Below, in pieces: positions 25,831 through 35,895 of a stretch of 64,000 nucleotides of DNA. This DNA comes from JAYVFR01 sp043772945. GTDB taxonomy: Bacteria > Patescibacteriota > JACMRA01. The notes beneath the pieces are model-generated. The model was not told where the DNA came from and did not search any database. It saw only the letters and a list, made by a program, of their open reading frames with translations. The first letter of the stretch is position 1; each line of letters opens with the position of its first letter. The DNA lies in assembly GCA_043772945.1 (NCBI GenBank), contig JAYVFR010000012.1, positions 27,187 to 91,186 of the forward strand, read 5' to 3'. The position numbers and the translations under genes are program-made.

Positions 25831-27123
25831 TTGCCTGTGTCTATTAGATCAATTTTGAAACGAACAAGTATTTTTACAATTATAAGCTTTACAGTTTTAA
25901 ACTCTACTGCATCGTGTAGCTTCCTACCAGCTTTCTTACAACCAAAAACTGTTCCAAATTTAGTTTATGGTATCTTGAAAAAAGATCCAACTAATTCACA
26001 AATAAAAGCCAGCGGATTTGTAAAAGCAAACGCAGTTAAGCGTGATGGTGAAGTAGATTCACAAGGATTAAGCAAATTTACAGTCAAAAAAGTGGTAGAA
26101 GTCTCCAAAGACATTATTTTTATTTTAACTAATGAAAAAGGTCTTTTTAGAAGTAGTGATGCAGGTTTTACTTGGGAGAGAAGATACGTTTTCCCCGTTG
26201 AAAGTAGCGAGCAAGACGCCAAAAAAAAGGATACAGAAATTGCTACTAAAATTGCTCAAAACGACGCTTTTAAAATTAAGAATTTTGTAGTTGATAAATC
26301 CAATTCAAAAAATATTTTTATAGTTGGTCTCGGTGTTGATTCTTTAGGAAAAGTTTATCAAACTTCTGATGGAGGAGACACTTTCAAAATAAAATATTCG
26401 GAAGTTGATGCAGGAATTAACGTAATAGATGTTACAATTGACCCAAAAAATCCTCTGAGAGTTTATATTTTATTAACTAAAGGCGCCCTTATTAGGAGTT
26501 TTGACGGTGGCAATAACTGGGAAAAAGCTTACACATTTGTAACTGCCCCTGTAGTTTTAGATTTTGTTCCTGAATTTGGAAACACTTTTTATGCAGTAGA
26601 CGCTGTAACTGGGCAATTTTATACTAGCAGTGATGATGGAAATACTTGGAATGCTAAGCAATTAAAATTAGAGCAGCCAGACAAAGTAGATGAGAAAGGA
26701 GTTAAAATACCAACTCCACCAATAGCCATTACTAGTATTACTAATATTATTCCCGTAGCCGTAAAAAACAGCAATAAACGTCAATGGCTTATGATTGCAA
26801 ATGATGAATTAATTGTTACTCAAGACATCAATGAAAACTTTAAAAAAATTACTTTGCCAATCCAAAATGAACAAACTAAAATTGGAGATATAGCTTATGA
26901 TACTAAGACAGGAATTGATCATCTTTATGTAGCTCTAAAAGATAAGTTATTGGAGAGTAGGAACAATGGGCAAGGCTGGAGCTGGAATACTAATGACTTA
27001 ATTCAACTAAGTGATCCTATAGGAGAAATTCAAAAAATAGTCATTTCTCGTGATAATCCAGATATAATTTATTTAGGATTAACAGCCCCTGCTAAAAAGA
27101 AAACTGGATATTTTGCCCAATAA
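25831..27123 (+). CDS. Lipoprotein with Asp-box (BNR/Ycf48-like) beta-propeller repeats
   Basis: 430 residues. No ATG occurs near the start, so translation begins at TTG 25831 or GTG 25837; both keep a lipoprotein signal (basic start, hydrophobic core, STASC lipobox). The body has at least four Asp-box repeats: SSDAGFTWER, TSDGGDTFK, SFDGGNNWEK and SSDDGNTWNA, as in sialidase-like and Ycf48/sortilin propellers. These usually mediate binding. It is tightly followed by the prenyl synthase gene (1 nt gap) and could be part of its transcript. Extracellular, membrane-anchored; ligand unknown. Confidence 0.78.
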   Translation: MPVSIRSILKRTSIFTIISFTVLNSTASCSFLPAFLQPKTVPNLVYGILKKDPTNSQIKASGFVKANAVKRDGEVDSQGLSKFTVKKVVEVSKDIIFILTNEKGLFRSSDAGFTWERRYVFPVESSEQDAKKKDTEIATKIAQNDAFKIKNFVVDKSNSKNIFIVGLGVDSLGKVYQTSDGGDTFKIKYSEVDAGINVIDVTIDPKNPLRVYILLTKGALIRSFDGGNNWEKAYTFVTAPVVLDFVPEFGNTFYAVDAVTGQFYTSSDDGNTWNAKQLKLEQPDKVDEKGVKIPTPPIAITSITNIIPVAVKNSNKRQWLMIANDELIVTQDINENFKKITLPIQNEQTKIGDIAYDTKTGIDHLYVALKDKLLESRNNGQGWSWNTNDLIQLSDPIGEIQKIVISRDNPDIIYLGLTAPAKKKTGYFAQ

Positions 27124-27124
27124 T

Positions 27125-28222
27125 ATGCTTGAGAGAAAGATTAAAGAATTTCGGCTAGAATTCGAACCTCGTTTAAACAAATTTTTTGATTCTAAAATAT
27201 TAAAAGCTAGCACAATGAGTTTTGAAATGCAACATAATTTGAGCCAAATCATACGAGTCAGCACTTTAAAACAAGCTAAAAGAATACGACCTATTCTAGC
27301 TTATTATGGATATCTAGTAGCTGGCGGGGACAAAAGTAAAAATCTTGAATTAATTTATAATCTCGGGATCGGACTTGAGATTTTTCACTCCTCAGCACTT
27401 ATATGGGATGATATTATAGATCAAGGAATAGAGAGAAGGGGTGAGCCAACCATAGAGGCCCATTACCAAAAATACTTTACTCGTAGCCTTGGGACAGTTT
27501 CACTTGCTAAACACAACGCAATGTCGTCATCTCTCCTTGCAGGGGGTCTTGCTATGTCGATTGCTGACTCTGCAATAAGCGAGCTCCCTGGCAATCTGAG
27601 AGAATATTTTTTTGATATGGCTTTTGAGCTTTTTGGTGGTCAAATTGATGATTGTTTTGGAGTTGGTCTAAGTGACTTTGAAGACTTGAGTGAACAAAAA
27701 ATTTTAACCATGTTACAAACTAAAAGCGGTAACTATTCAATTCAAAAACCAATTATCATGGGTATGATTCTGGCTGACCCAGAAAAATCTTTAGAAAATT
27801 TGTCAAAAAATACAGAAATCCAAAAGATGACAGAAATTACAGAAAAAATTGGTTTGATTTTTCAATTAACTGATGATATTTTAGGTATCTTTGGACATGA
27901 GGATGTCACAGGAAAATCTAATATTTCTGACATTATAGAAGGGAAAAAAACTCTTTTAATATACCGAACTTTTCAAGCGTCCAGTCCCGTTGAAAAACTT
28001 AGAATGCGTAAAGTTTTAGGTGAGCAAAACTATAATCTCGAAGAAATCAGGTGGCTTAAAAACCACGTTACTAAACTTGGAGTTTTGGATAATTTAAAAA
28101 AAGAATGTCAAAGTCTAAATAATTTAGTTCAAACAGAATTGAGAGAAAATTTCGATCTAAAAAATAAAGGCATTGAATTTATCAGCCAATTCAGCTATTA
28201 TTTATTAAATAGAAGCAAATAG
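27125..28222 (+). CDS. Polyprenyl (trans-isoprenyl) diphosphate synthase
   Basis: 365 residues from the ATG at 27125, 1 nt after the previous stop. The first aspartate-rich motif is IWDDIIDQGIERRGEPT (DDxxD), the second LTDDILGIFG (DDxxx). RIRP near residue 60 and GKKTLL after the second motif also match the family. It condenses isopentenyl diphosphate units into longer trans-prenyl diphosphates, giving lipid carriers or quinone tails. Chain length cannot be called with confidence. No other isoprenoid gene is in view. Confidence 0.88.
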   Translation: MLERKIKEFRLEFEPRLNKFFDSKILKASTMSFEMQHNLSQIIRVSTLKQAKRIRPILAYYGYLVAGGDKSKNLELIYNLGIGLEIFHSSALIWDDIIDQGIERRGEPTIEAHYQKYFTRSLGTVSLAKHNAMSSSLLAGGLAMSIADSAISELPGNLREYFFDMAFELFGGQIDDCFGVGLSDFEDLSEQKILTMLQTKSGNYSIQKPIIMGMILADPEKSLENLSKNTEIQKMTEITEKIGLIFQLTDDILGIFGHEDVTGKSNISDIIEGKKTLLIYRTFQASSPVEKLRMRKVLGEQNYNLEEIRWLKNHVTKLGVLDNLKKECQSLNNLVQTELRENFDLKNKGIEFISQFSYYLLNRSK

Positions 28223-28500
28223 AACATAGTAAAATTAACAACGCAAGAAAGACGAAATAAGCTATAATCAGTCTCTTTGTTAGTTTTGAAGGATTAACTT
28301 TATTAAAAAAATATAATAAGACAGCTTAATACAATTTGCTTATTTAATTTGAGTAAAGCAATACTCATAGTAAGGAAAATAAATATAAAGAAAGAAAGAA
28401 ATTATTAATTTCATTAAAAAGCGCGAACTTAGTTTTTTTGCTTAGTTTTTTTATACAAATAAATTTTGACAAACTCAAATTAGTTTTTTTTAATTAAGAC
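28223..28500. other. AT-rich intergenic region upstream of dnaN
   Basis: 278 bp without a gene. Very AT-rich, with repeated TTAGTTTTTTT tracts and TTGACA at 28466-28471 that may serve dnaN. I searched by eye for DnaA boxes (TTATCCACA) and saw none convincing. Confidence 0.4.
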
Positions 28501-29688
28501 ATGTCTAATAAATTACTATCGTTTGAAATTATCACTAAAGAATTAGCCGGACTAGTCTCGCTTTGCAATAATATCTCACCTAAAAAGAGTGAAATTGACT
28601 TATTTACCCACACTAAAGTTGAGTTCCTCCAAAATCAAATTAAACTATCTTCTACTAACGGCAGTATATTCTATGCAGGATCTCTTAAAATTTCTAGCTT
28701 AGAAGCAAACCCTGAGAATAACTTTTTGATTAAAACTGATGTTTTAGCTAACGTTTTAAATCTAATTAAAGATGAAACAATTACAATTAACTTAAATTTA
28801 GAAAAACTAACTTTGCAAATTGTCGGTGCAAAGAGCAAAAATCAACTCCGAATCAGTGTCGACAGTATCGGTGATTTTGTTTTACCTGCTTTAAACAAAG
28901 AAAAAATTAACTGCCGCCTTCAATCTAAAGCTTCAGACATTTTAGAGTCTAACAAAGCAGCTTTCATCGCTGTTGGATTACCAAAAAATGTTTACCAGCC
29001 AGAGTTTTTAAATCTTTGTTATACAGTCCTACCTAACACAAATAACTTAATCATTGTATCTACTGATAGATTCCGTATTTCTCGCAACCAAATTGAGACT
29101 GAATACCTTTACATTTCGCCTGAAAACTCACAAAAAGAAAAAATTAATTATTTAATCCCACCTAAAACTCTCCACTTCCTTGCAAGTGCAATAGATGAAA
29201 AAAAAGAAATACTTGAAATTATTTTTGAAGAGAATTACATCTATTTTGAATTAAACAATAGCTTATTAATCGCTCGCTATGGAGATGGAGTTTATCCTGA
29301 CTATGAGAGAATTATTCCTAAAACTTTCGAATGCAATATCGAGATTAACACAGCTGATTTCATTAACGGTATCAAGCAAGTTCTTTGGTGCCTTCGTACC
29401 GATATTTACAAGTCAGTTAGTTTAAATTTTAACCCAACCGAAAAAACTTTAACATTTAATTCTAGAAATAGCGAAGGAGACACAGGAGAGTATGGCATTG
29501 GTTTAATAAATTATGAGGGGTCTATAGAGAATTGGTCACAAGCTTACAATGCTCAATACTTACTTGATTATATTAATTTACTAAAAACTGAGACTTTTAA
29601 TTGGGAATGTAATATTGGTAAACCTAGTGTCCTATCACCCAAAGATTTAAAGCAAAAGCAAATTTATCTTTGCAGTGGATTAAAGTAA
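28501..29688 (+). CDS. dnaN: DNA polymerase III sliding clamp (beta subunit)
   Basis: 395 residues with the three-domain clamp layout. Family landmarks are STDRFRISRNQ in the middle, ARYGDGVYPDYERIIP (the normal RLIDGEFPDYERVIP segment) and a divergent C-terminus, WECNIGKPSVLSP, where other clamps end in M-P-M/V-R. It clamps DNA polymerase III to DNA. The C-terminal end is unusual: it continues about 16 residues past the normal M-P-x-R stop. Next downstream is khpB; dnaA is not adjacent. Confidence 0.88.
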   Translation: MSNKLLSFEIITKELAGLVSLCNNISPKKSEIDLFTHTKVEFLQNQIKLSSTNGSIFYAGSLKISSLEANPENNFLIKTDVLANVLNLIKDETITINLNLEKLTLQIVGAKSKNQLRISVDSIGDFVLPALNKEKINCRLQSKASDILESNKAAFIAVGLPKNVYQPEFLNLCYTVLPNTNNLIIVSTDRFRISRNQIETEYLYISPENSQKEKINYLIPPKTLHFLASAIDEKKEILEIIFEENYIYFELNNSLLIARYGDGVYPDYERIIPKTFECNIEINTADFINGIKQVLWCLRTDIYKSVSLNFNPTEKTLTFNSRNSEGDTGEYGIGLINYEGSIENWSQAYNAQYLLDYINLLKTETFNWECNIGKPSVLSPKDLKQKQIYLCSGLK

Positions 29689-29801
29689 CCAATTCCAAAA
29701 GCCAGCACTAGCCTAAATAGCTTTTTTGTGCTATGCTCTTTTCTAGTTAATTTGATTAACGGCAATCATTGCTAACGATAAGCAAAGAGTCTGACTTTCT
29801 C

Positions 29802-29831
29802 TTGACAAAGACTAGCAAAATAGTCTAATAA
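29802..29831 (+). promoter_or_regulatory. Promoter for khpB
   Basis: TTGACA (29802-29807), 18-bp spacer and TAATAA (29826-29831), 34 nt before the ATG at 29865. Confidence 0.6.
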
Positions 29832-29864
29832 AAGACGGATTTTTTGCTTAAACTCAAAATATTT

Positions 29865-30404
29865 ATGAACCTCACTATTAAAAATCAAATTTTAACATAT
29901 CTAGACTTATTAATAAAGGAATTAGATCTAGAATACAATGTATTAACCTCGCAAGAAGGCGACCAAGTACGCTTTAATATCCAGACTAAACCCGATAAGC
30001 AGAGCTTAATTATTGGTGACAATGAAGAAACACTTGCTGCAATTCAACATATACTTAGAACCTTAGTCCACAAGAATTACCCAACCGATCGTTCACATTT
30101 TATTTTAGATATTAATAATTATCGAAAAGAGCGTGAAAATCACTTAACAACTAAATTACCTAATTTAATTAGTAAATACACTCTAGGTATGGGTAAAAGC
30201 ATTGTTTTGACTGGTTTAACTAGCTATGAAAGATTATTAATTCACAGATATTTATCAGATATTAAAGATATTCAAACCATTTCAGTTGGAATGAGCACGG
30301 CCCGTAAGCTATTAATTATGCCAACAAGTGAAGCTGGGGTTAGCGGACTTGATAACGCTATGGTTATAGACATTACGATGATTATAGACATGAAACTAGG
30401 ATAA
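29865..30404 (+). CDS. khpB: KhpB/Jag-like RNA-binding protein (KH and R3H domains)
   Basis: The start is taken at the ATG at 29865 (MNLTIKNQILTYLDLL), giving 179 residues. A KH domain is recognisable by LIIGDNEETLAAIQHILRTL, where the usual GxxG is weakened to GDNE. The linker LDINNYRKERENHLT leads to an R3H domain with SYERLLIHRYL. The usual R3H end S-x-G-x-x-P-x-R is altered to SVGMSTARKLLI. The protein lacks the N-terminal Jag domain. KhpB binds RNA and affects division in Gram-positive bacteria. It is followed 9 nt later by the RecJ fragment. Confidence 0.8.
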   Translation: MNLTIKNQILTYLDLLIKELDLEYNVLTSQEGDQVRFNIQTKPDKQSLIIGDNEETLAAIQHILRTLVHKNYPTDRSHFILDINNYRKERENHLTTKLPNLISKYTLGMGKSIVLTGLTSYERLLIHRYLSDIKDIQTISVGMSTARKLLIMPTSEAGVSGLDNAMVIDITMIIDMKLG

Positions 30405-30413
30405 TAATCCTGT

Positions 30414-31244
30414 ATGACTCGCGAAGAAATTACTGTAGAATTGAAATTGTCTTTTGTGCAAAATTCTCAAAATGATTTGTATCAAAAAATTTCTGAATCT
30501 AAATATTACGATGAAATCCTTAATCTCTTGTTCTCAAAATTAAATAATCTAGTAGATGAACAAGAATTTATAGATACAAAAAAGCATTTATTAGATGATA
30601 TTTTGAGCAATAATAACAAACTTTGTACTGCAAGTCTTAGAGCCCCTGAAGGGTATAATTTAACTCAAGCAATGAACACTAATAGCTTATTGTTTGAAAA
30701 GTTTGGTGGACATCCTCAAGCCGCTGGCTTTAGTGCGATTGGTAATAATTTGAACCAAATAAAAGAAGCATTAACTCTTTCACTGCAAAATCAATCAACG
30801 CTGGTCGCTCAAGACTCTAAAATTTATATCTCAAAAGAAACTTTAGAATTATTACCTCCAAGATGGAAATTTCTAGGAAAGCAAAAACAAATAATTGAAG
30901 TTGGTATTAATCAACTAAATTTAGAATTACTAATTCAAATTTTAAAATTAGATCCTTTTGGAATTGATTTTCCCTTACCTCAGTTCTTGTGTGTTCTAAA
31001 ATCAAATCAAATTAAAAGTTATAAACTCCTTGGAACTGAAAATAAACATATTAAAATTTATTTTTGGGAAACGAATCTCTCAGTTACAGCTTTTAACGTA
31101 GAGAATATTGACAAACTAACTATTATACTAGATGAAAAAAGCTCAACAAAAAATATATTATTAGTTAGTAAATTAAGTGAAAACATCTGGCGTGAAACTA
31201 GAACTTTAGAATTAATTGCTGAATATGTCAGTTATTTTAATTAG
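30414..31244 (+). CDS. RecJ C-terminal part (DHHA1 and OB domains), DHH domain missing
   Basis: 276 residues from ATG 30414. The DHHA1 motif FGGHPQAAGFSAIG (about 98-111) is exactly that of RecJ-type single-strand exonucleases, preceded by SLRAPEGYNLTQAM. The C-terminal half has the beta-rich OB-like region of RecJ (LLGTENKHIKIYFW). The N-terminal DHH domain with its metal ligands is absent here and the upstream gene is khpB, so the protein cannot be a nuclease alone. It may be a remnant, a split half or a DNA-binding factor. The stop codon lies in the first copy of a 10-bp tandem duplication (31241-31260). Confidence 0.78.
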   Translation: MTREEITVELKLSFVQNSQNDLYQKISESKYYDEILNLLFSKLNNLVDEQEFIDTKKHLLDDILSNNNKLCTASLRAPEGYNLTQAMNTNSLLFEKFGGHPQAAGFSAIGNNLNQIKEALTLSLQNQSTLVAQDSKIYISKETLELLPPRWKFLGKQKQIIEVGINQLNLELLIQILKLDPFGIDFPLPQFLCVLKSNQIKSYKLLGTENKHIKIYFWETNLSVTAFNVENIDKLTIILDEKSSTKNILLVSKLSENIWRETRTLELIAEYVSYFN

Positions 31245-31268
31245 CCCTGATTAGCCCTGATTTATTCC

Positions 31269-32666
31269 TTAAATTATACTTTCTGTGTTCCGGATACTTA
31301 TCACTCCTTGATTTTGACAGTATTGAATCTTTCCTACTAAATTTTTGTTACAATTTTTTTGGCTATCAATCCATTTAATATTAGAGTATTCTACGATAAG
31401 CGGATTTAATTGTTCATAATCGAGCCAAATCGAATCAATGCTGTAATTATCAGTTTTATCACCATTACTACTATTTTTCCTGTTTAAATTATGAATAAAA
31501 AAACGTTTTAAATCATTATCATACGATAGCTTAATAATAGTGTTTTCAATATTACTTTGATCAGGCAAATTAACAATTTGTTGCTGTTTACTAAATAAAT
31601 TCCAAATTACCAATTGATTACTTGTGTTAAAAATACCTACTCCACGATTTGTGATAACCACGAGCTTAGCTTGATTATCTATAATATGAAATGAATAATC
31701 AGGAAAAATTTGAATTACCTTGTTGTTAATTTTAACTATAAAACCTTGAATAAAGTTTAGAACTTCAAACTCTTTAATCTCATTTAGCAAACTTAAATTT
31801 TGATAAATTTTAACCAAATTAACTTTCTTATCATCAATAACTTGAGCTTGATACAAAGCATCTGATTTAACTACCCAAACAGTATTATTTTCGCTGACAA
31901 AAAGTTGATTAATTCCATCATCTAAAAATGTAAACTGGCCACTTATATTACTATAATTCCATAATTGATTAAATTGATTGATGAATATGATTGAATCATT
32001 GAGGCAAAAAAGTTTCTTAGGTTTATTCAAAATGTTACTTGAATTAAAATTAACACCAAATAAGTTAGAGGAGTTTTTATAATTTAAAACCAAATTGTTT
32101 TTTTGATCGTAATAGCAAGCCTCATTCAACTGATCCAGCTTTAGTTTCTCTGGTAAATTATCTACTTTGTCATAAATATTAACAGCAATTTCTGGTCCTA
32201 ATTGGCTATTTTGTAAGATATTTTTGTAAGATATTTGCTTCGATTCACTATTGAATGAAAAAATATGATTGTCTATTAAAGCATCATTTTTGTTAATAAT
32301 AAATGTTTGCTTAGGGTTACTTGGAAGAAGTGCAACTGGACTAATTCTAATAGTAGAATTTTGATTTTTTGGACTAATAAATTTAAATGTTTCAGTTAAA
32401 AAATTATCCTTTTTGATAGTAGCAACGAAGAAACTATCTTTTTGTAAACTCATATCTATTTTACCAAATTCACTAACAATTTGTTTATTAATCTCTATTT
32501 TTGAAAAAAGTGGTATGGATTCGACCGATAAGTTTAAAACGCTATCTAGCTGACCAGTGTTTGAGTTAAATTTGTAGCCTAAAGAAAATGTTAAAATAAC
32601 AGGCAGAACAATGAAAAATAGAATAGCAAAAGTAAAAAAAATATTTGTCTTTAGGTATTCTAACAT
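31269..32666 (-). CDS. Membrane-anchored extracytoplasmic protein of unknown function (PEGA-like/propeller-like)
   Basis: 465 residues with one N-terminal helix (about 8-30) and a large beta-rich outer part. The first about 100 residues after the helix resemble a PEGA-type domain (short strands, FSKIEINKQIV). The rest has repeated strand-turn units such as VWVVKSDALYQAQV and IWNLFSKQQQIV, suggestive of a propeller, without a diagnostic motif. It converges on the RecJ fragment with a 24-nt gap. Confidence 0.55.
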   Translation of the reverse strand: MLEYLKTNIFFTFAILFFIVLPVILTFSLGYKFNSNTGQLDSVLNLSVESIPLFSKIEINKQIVSEFGKIDMSLQKDSFFVATIKKDNFLTETFKFISPKNQNSTIRISPVALLPSNPKQTFIINKNDALIDNHIFSFNSESKQISYKNILQNSQLGPEIAVNIYDKVDNLPEKLKLDQLNEACYYDQKNNLVLNYKNSSNLFGVNFNSSNILNKPKKLFCLNDSIIFINQFNQLWNYSNISGQFTFLDDGINQLFVSENNTVWVVKSDALYQAQVIDDKKVNLVKIYQNLSLLNEIKEFEVLNFIQGFIVKINNKVIQIFPDYSFHIIDNQAKLVVITNRGVGIFNTSNQLVIWNLFSKQQQIVNLPDQSNIENTIIKLSYDNDLKRFFIHNLNRKNSSNGDKTDNYSIDSIWLDYEQLNPLIVEYSNIKWIDSQKNCNKNLVGKIQYCQNQGVISIRNTESII

Positions 32667-32783
32667 ATTTAGGAGGTATAGACACCGAGAAAAATCTTGA
32701 TTAAATTATAATTTTAACGGTTGTTTAATTTTTGTGGGGCGGTTGATGAATTTAGTTTCTGTATTTTTGTTTTAAGTTTAACT

Positions 32784-32858
32784 TGGCTCCGAAGACAGGA
32801 TTCGAACCTGTGACCAATTGATTAACAGTCAACTGCTCTACCGCTGAGCTACTTCGGA
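32784..32858 (-). tRNA. tRNA-Asn (GUU)
   Basis: On the minus strand the acceptor TCCGAAG/CTTCGGA, D-arm AGCTCAGCGGTAGAGC, anticodon loop CTGTTAA (GUU) and T-arm CAGGTTCGAATCCTG form a full cloverleaf. CCA is encoded at 32784-32786. Confidence 0.95.
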
Positions 32859-32928
32859 ATTTTATTCAAGTGCAAACACCATCAGACACTCAATGTTTTT
32901 TTTATTTTCGTCAAATAGTTCCTAGCGG

Positions 32929-34665
32929 CTAATTTTTTATATTAGTTTCAACCGCCAGATTTGTACTGTAAAATTTCATAGTGTCTTGCTCCAGCAAAAC
33001 ATTATCATTATCTAAGTTAATATTTAGCTTAGCGAGACTAGGGTCGTTTTCCGATTCGATTAATATGTAGTTGGCTTTTGTATTTTCTACTAGATTAACA
33101 ATTAATTGATTACGAGCATTAATTTTTTCTACTTGCTCATTATCAGTAAATTTTTTGTCAATATAATCAGAGACTAATTCGTTAATTTTAAGTTTACGCT
33201 CGTTTGTAATATTAACTAATTTACAATTAAGAAACAAATTTCTAGCGCTGATGGGAACATTTTTACTAAAGAAAGTTGTGAACTCTTTATTAAACGGTAG
33301 TATCAAAACAGTTTTAGAATTTGTGCAATATTGATTTATTTGCTTTAAAATAGTAGGCTTTTGATAATAATTAACATAATTCATGGAATTTTTAAAAATT
33401 AATATTCCTGTAATTGAAAGTGTAGTATAAACAAGTGCTAAAGCAAAGGCATACACCTTATTAATAGTAGATTTTAAACCAAATTTACTTATAAATACTA
33501 AACTAAAAATTAATATTAATATACTCATCACAGTAATTACTTTCTCATTCTCTAAATAAATTTTAAATTCTGGATGGTTATTAAGCAAAATATTTTTTTC
33601 ATAATAATTACTTTGTAAACCAAGTTGATACTCACCTCCAAGATTATACATCATTATACTTGCTCCAATTAGAAACAATACAGGAGAAATATACTTAATA
33701 ATTAAATTAAACCAGTGAATTCTATTAAAGATTGAATCATGAAAATCGTAAATTGATTTAGTATTTTTACGGTAATTCAAATATTCGTTAACAAAAAAAT
33801 ACACACTTAAACATAAGATTAAAACTGACAAACAAACAGCTAAAAATGGAGTAATAACAGCTATGCTAATAACCCCAAAAAGAGTTATTATATAAAGCAA
33901 AGCAATTTTAAAACGATTTGAACTAATAATCTGCTTATCATTTTCTTTAAAAACCTTAGCAAAAGGATATAAAGCAAAATTAAAATTAAGAACTACAAGC
34001 ATTAAAATAGTGCTGAAATAACCTATTAATAAGTTGAAATTACCTTCCCAAAAATAATTTAAAGTCAGAGAATTATAAATACTAAAAGTAACACAAAATA
34101 GTATAAAAATGTTTTGAATTAAAATTTTCCACCCTTGATCACCGTCTCTCAAAGGTAGTATTTGGTATCTAATTAAAAGACTTAAATAACCGACTCCAAA
34201 AGCACCAAACGTAAACACTAACGTAAATACTACTTTATAAAATAGCTCGCTTGATAAATTGTAATCAAGCCAATACAAATTAAATTGCTGCAGCCAAGTA
34301 TTAATATTTCCAAAAGATTTTTGAATAATTACATTTTTATCTGGAACTAATCCAAGAGATCGATAACTAAAATAGTCTTCAAAATTAAATATTTGCCAAT
34401 TTAGAATAGCAACAAAAGCTGTATAAATAACCAAACTCTGAGTTAGTGTACTTTTTTGTAGAAATTTTAACCAAGAAACAGGATTAAATTTAGATTGAAT
34501 TTTTTGCCAATTAGTCAACGAATAAGCATTTTTCGTTCTAAGGGCTATTTGATTAATTGATTCTTTAGTAGTTAGCATAAATTTCTTGTCACGAATTCGT
34601 GAAAAAATGCCAATATGTTTAATTTTAGGGTTAATTAAATCTTTAGAGTGTTTTTTATCTGACAT
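32929..34665 (-). CDS. Large polytopic membrane protein of unknown function
   Basis: 578 residues with roughly 10 hydrophobic helices between about 70 and 420 and a soluble C-terminal domain of about 160 residues (YCTNSKTVLILPFNKEF, then ANYILIESEND). This overall shape recalls GT-C-type glycosyltransferases or O-antigen/polymer enzymes of CPR bacteria, whose C-terminal domain lies outside, but the first loop has no clear catalytic D-D or D-E pair. I would not assign a reaction. It is a single-gene unit upstream of tRNA-Asn. Confidence 0.55.
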   Translation of the reverse strand: MSDKKHSKDLINPKIKHIGIFSRIRDKKFMLTTKESINQIALRTKNAYSLTNWQKIQSKFNPVSWLKFLQKSTLTQSLVIYTAFVAILNWQIFNFEDYFSYRSLGLVPDKNVIIQKSFGNINTWLQQFNLYWLDYNLSSELFYKVVFTLVFTFGAFGVGYLSLLIRYQILPLRDGDQGWKILIQNIFILFCVTFSIYNSLTLNYFWEGNFNLLIGYFSTILMLVVLNFNFALYPFAKVFKENDKQIISSNRFKIALLYIITLFGVISIAVITPFLAVCLSVLILCLSVYFFVNEYLNYRKNTKSIYDFHDSIFNRIHWFNLIIKYISPVLFLIGASIMMYNLGGEYQLGLQSNYYEKNILLNNHPEFKIYLENEKVITVMSILILIFSLVFISKFGLKSTINKVYAFALALVYTTLSITGILIFKNSMNYVNYYQKPTILKQINQYCTNSKTVLILPFNKEFTTFFSKNVPISARNLFLNCKLVNITNERKLKINELVSDYIDKKFTDNEQVEKINARNQLIVNLVENTKANYILIESENDPSLAKLNINLDNDNVLLEQDTMKFYSTNLAVETNIKN

Positions 34666-34826
34666 ATTTTATATCAAATTTATATAAATTCATAAACATT
34701 AAACAAAAGAATAAGAGACAAAGAGTGTTTCCAAATTATTTTCATTTTATATGAGTATATTGAATATAGAAACATAAAACCCAAAAATTGACAAGTACAG
34801 ATATTCAAACTAGACATGAATTTATT

Positions 34827-35822
34827 ATGAATCTTGAATTGTTTAAAACCCTCAATACAGTCAGTAACTGTATTAAATATCGTGATGAGTTATTGACATC
34901 ATCTGAAATTAATAATATCAAACGGGATTTGATCAATGGATCTATTTATCAGAAGAAAGAGCTAGGGTCAAAGCTAGTTTTTATTCGTAATCAAATTAAT
35001 ACTACTTGTGATAATCAAATTCAACAAATCCAAACAGAGAAAGAGAAAGACAAATATATCGACTTTGATCTTAGCTTCCACTCTAACCGTTACAAACAAA
35101 AACAAAGCGCGCAGCTACACCCAATAACAAAAACTACTATTGAACTTATAGAAATTTTCAAACGCAAAGGTTTTGATATTCACAGCGGCCCGCAAATAGA
35201 AACACAATTAAATAATTTTACAATTCCTAACACTCCTGATTATCACCCAGCTCGTGGAATGCAAGATACATTTTTTTTAGAGAATGTTGATGACAACCAT
35301 GAACCCCTTGTAATGAGAACTCAAACCACAGCAACCATTGCGGGCTATAACTACTCAAAAACTAGACTACCTTTTGGGTTTATTTCTCCAGGAGTCGTTT
35401 TTCGAGCTGAGAATATTGATGCAACCCATGATATAAATTTTCATCAATTAGAGATGTGGTATTTTGATCAAACTGTAACAATTAGCTCTCTTGTCACAAT
35501 TATTCAAAATGTTTTTGCAGAATTTTTTAATGATCCTGATTTGCAAATTCGCCTTCGCCCAAGCTATTTTCCATTTACTCAACCCTCTATAGAAGGAGAT
35601 ATTTATTGCAAATGGTTTAAAAAAGGAACTTGGGTAGAGGTATTTGGCAGTGGAATGGCCCACACTAAAGTTATTGAAAACTTAGGAATGGACAGCGATA
35701 AAGTCCAAGGAATGGCTTTTGGATTTGGAATTACACGACTTGCTCAACTTAAATTAGAATTAACTGGACTTGCTCAATTTTATAGTGGAGACTTAACATT
35801 TTTAGAATCAAATTCAATTTAA
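34827..35822 (+). CDS. pheS: Phenylalanyl-tRNA synthetase alpha subunit
   Basis: 331 residues from the ATG at 34827, chosen over an upstream TTG because the helix MNLELFKTLNTV opens a normal PheS coiled arm. The class II core shows motif 1 around GPQIETQLNNFTIPNTPDYH, motif 2 with SPGVVFRAENIDATHDINFH and motif 3 with GMAFGFGITRLAQLK. AHTKVIENLG replaces the usual HPxVL-type sequence. It charges tRNA-Phe with PheT. No pheT lies next to it; an rplL gene follows instead. Confidence 0.93.
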   Translation: MNLELFKTLNTVSNCIKYRDELLTSSEINNIKRDLINGSIYQKKELGSKLVFIRNQINTTCDNQIQQIQTEKEKDKYIDFDLSFHSNRYKQKQSAQLHPITKTTIELIEIFKRKGFDIHSGPQIETQLNNFTIPNTPDYHPARGMQDTFFLENVDDNHEPLVMRTQTTATIAGYNYSKTRLPFGFISPGVVFRAENIDATHDINFHQLEMWYFDQTVTISSLVTIIQNVFAEFFNDPDLQIRLRPSYFPFTQPSIEGDIYCKWFKKGTWVEVFGSGMAHTKVIENLGMDSDKVQGMAFGFGITRLAQLKLELTGLAQFYSGDLTFLESNSI

Positions 35823-35895
35823 CCTTGACAAATTTGAAATAGTAGTCTTGTTTTGTATTAAAATTAATAATACATATTCTGTTTAAAAGTCCATT

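Noticed and set aside
28223..28500. Replication origin next to dnaN
   Set aside because: AT-rich, but no DnaA boxes seen and dnaA is not adjacent.
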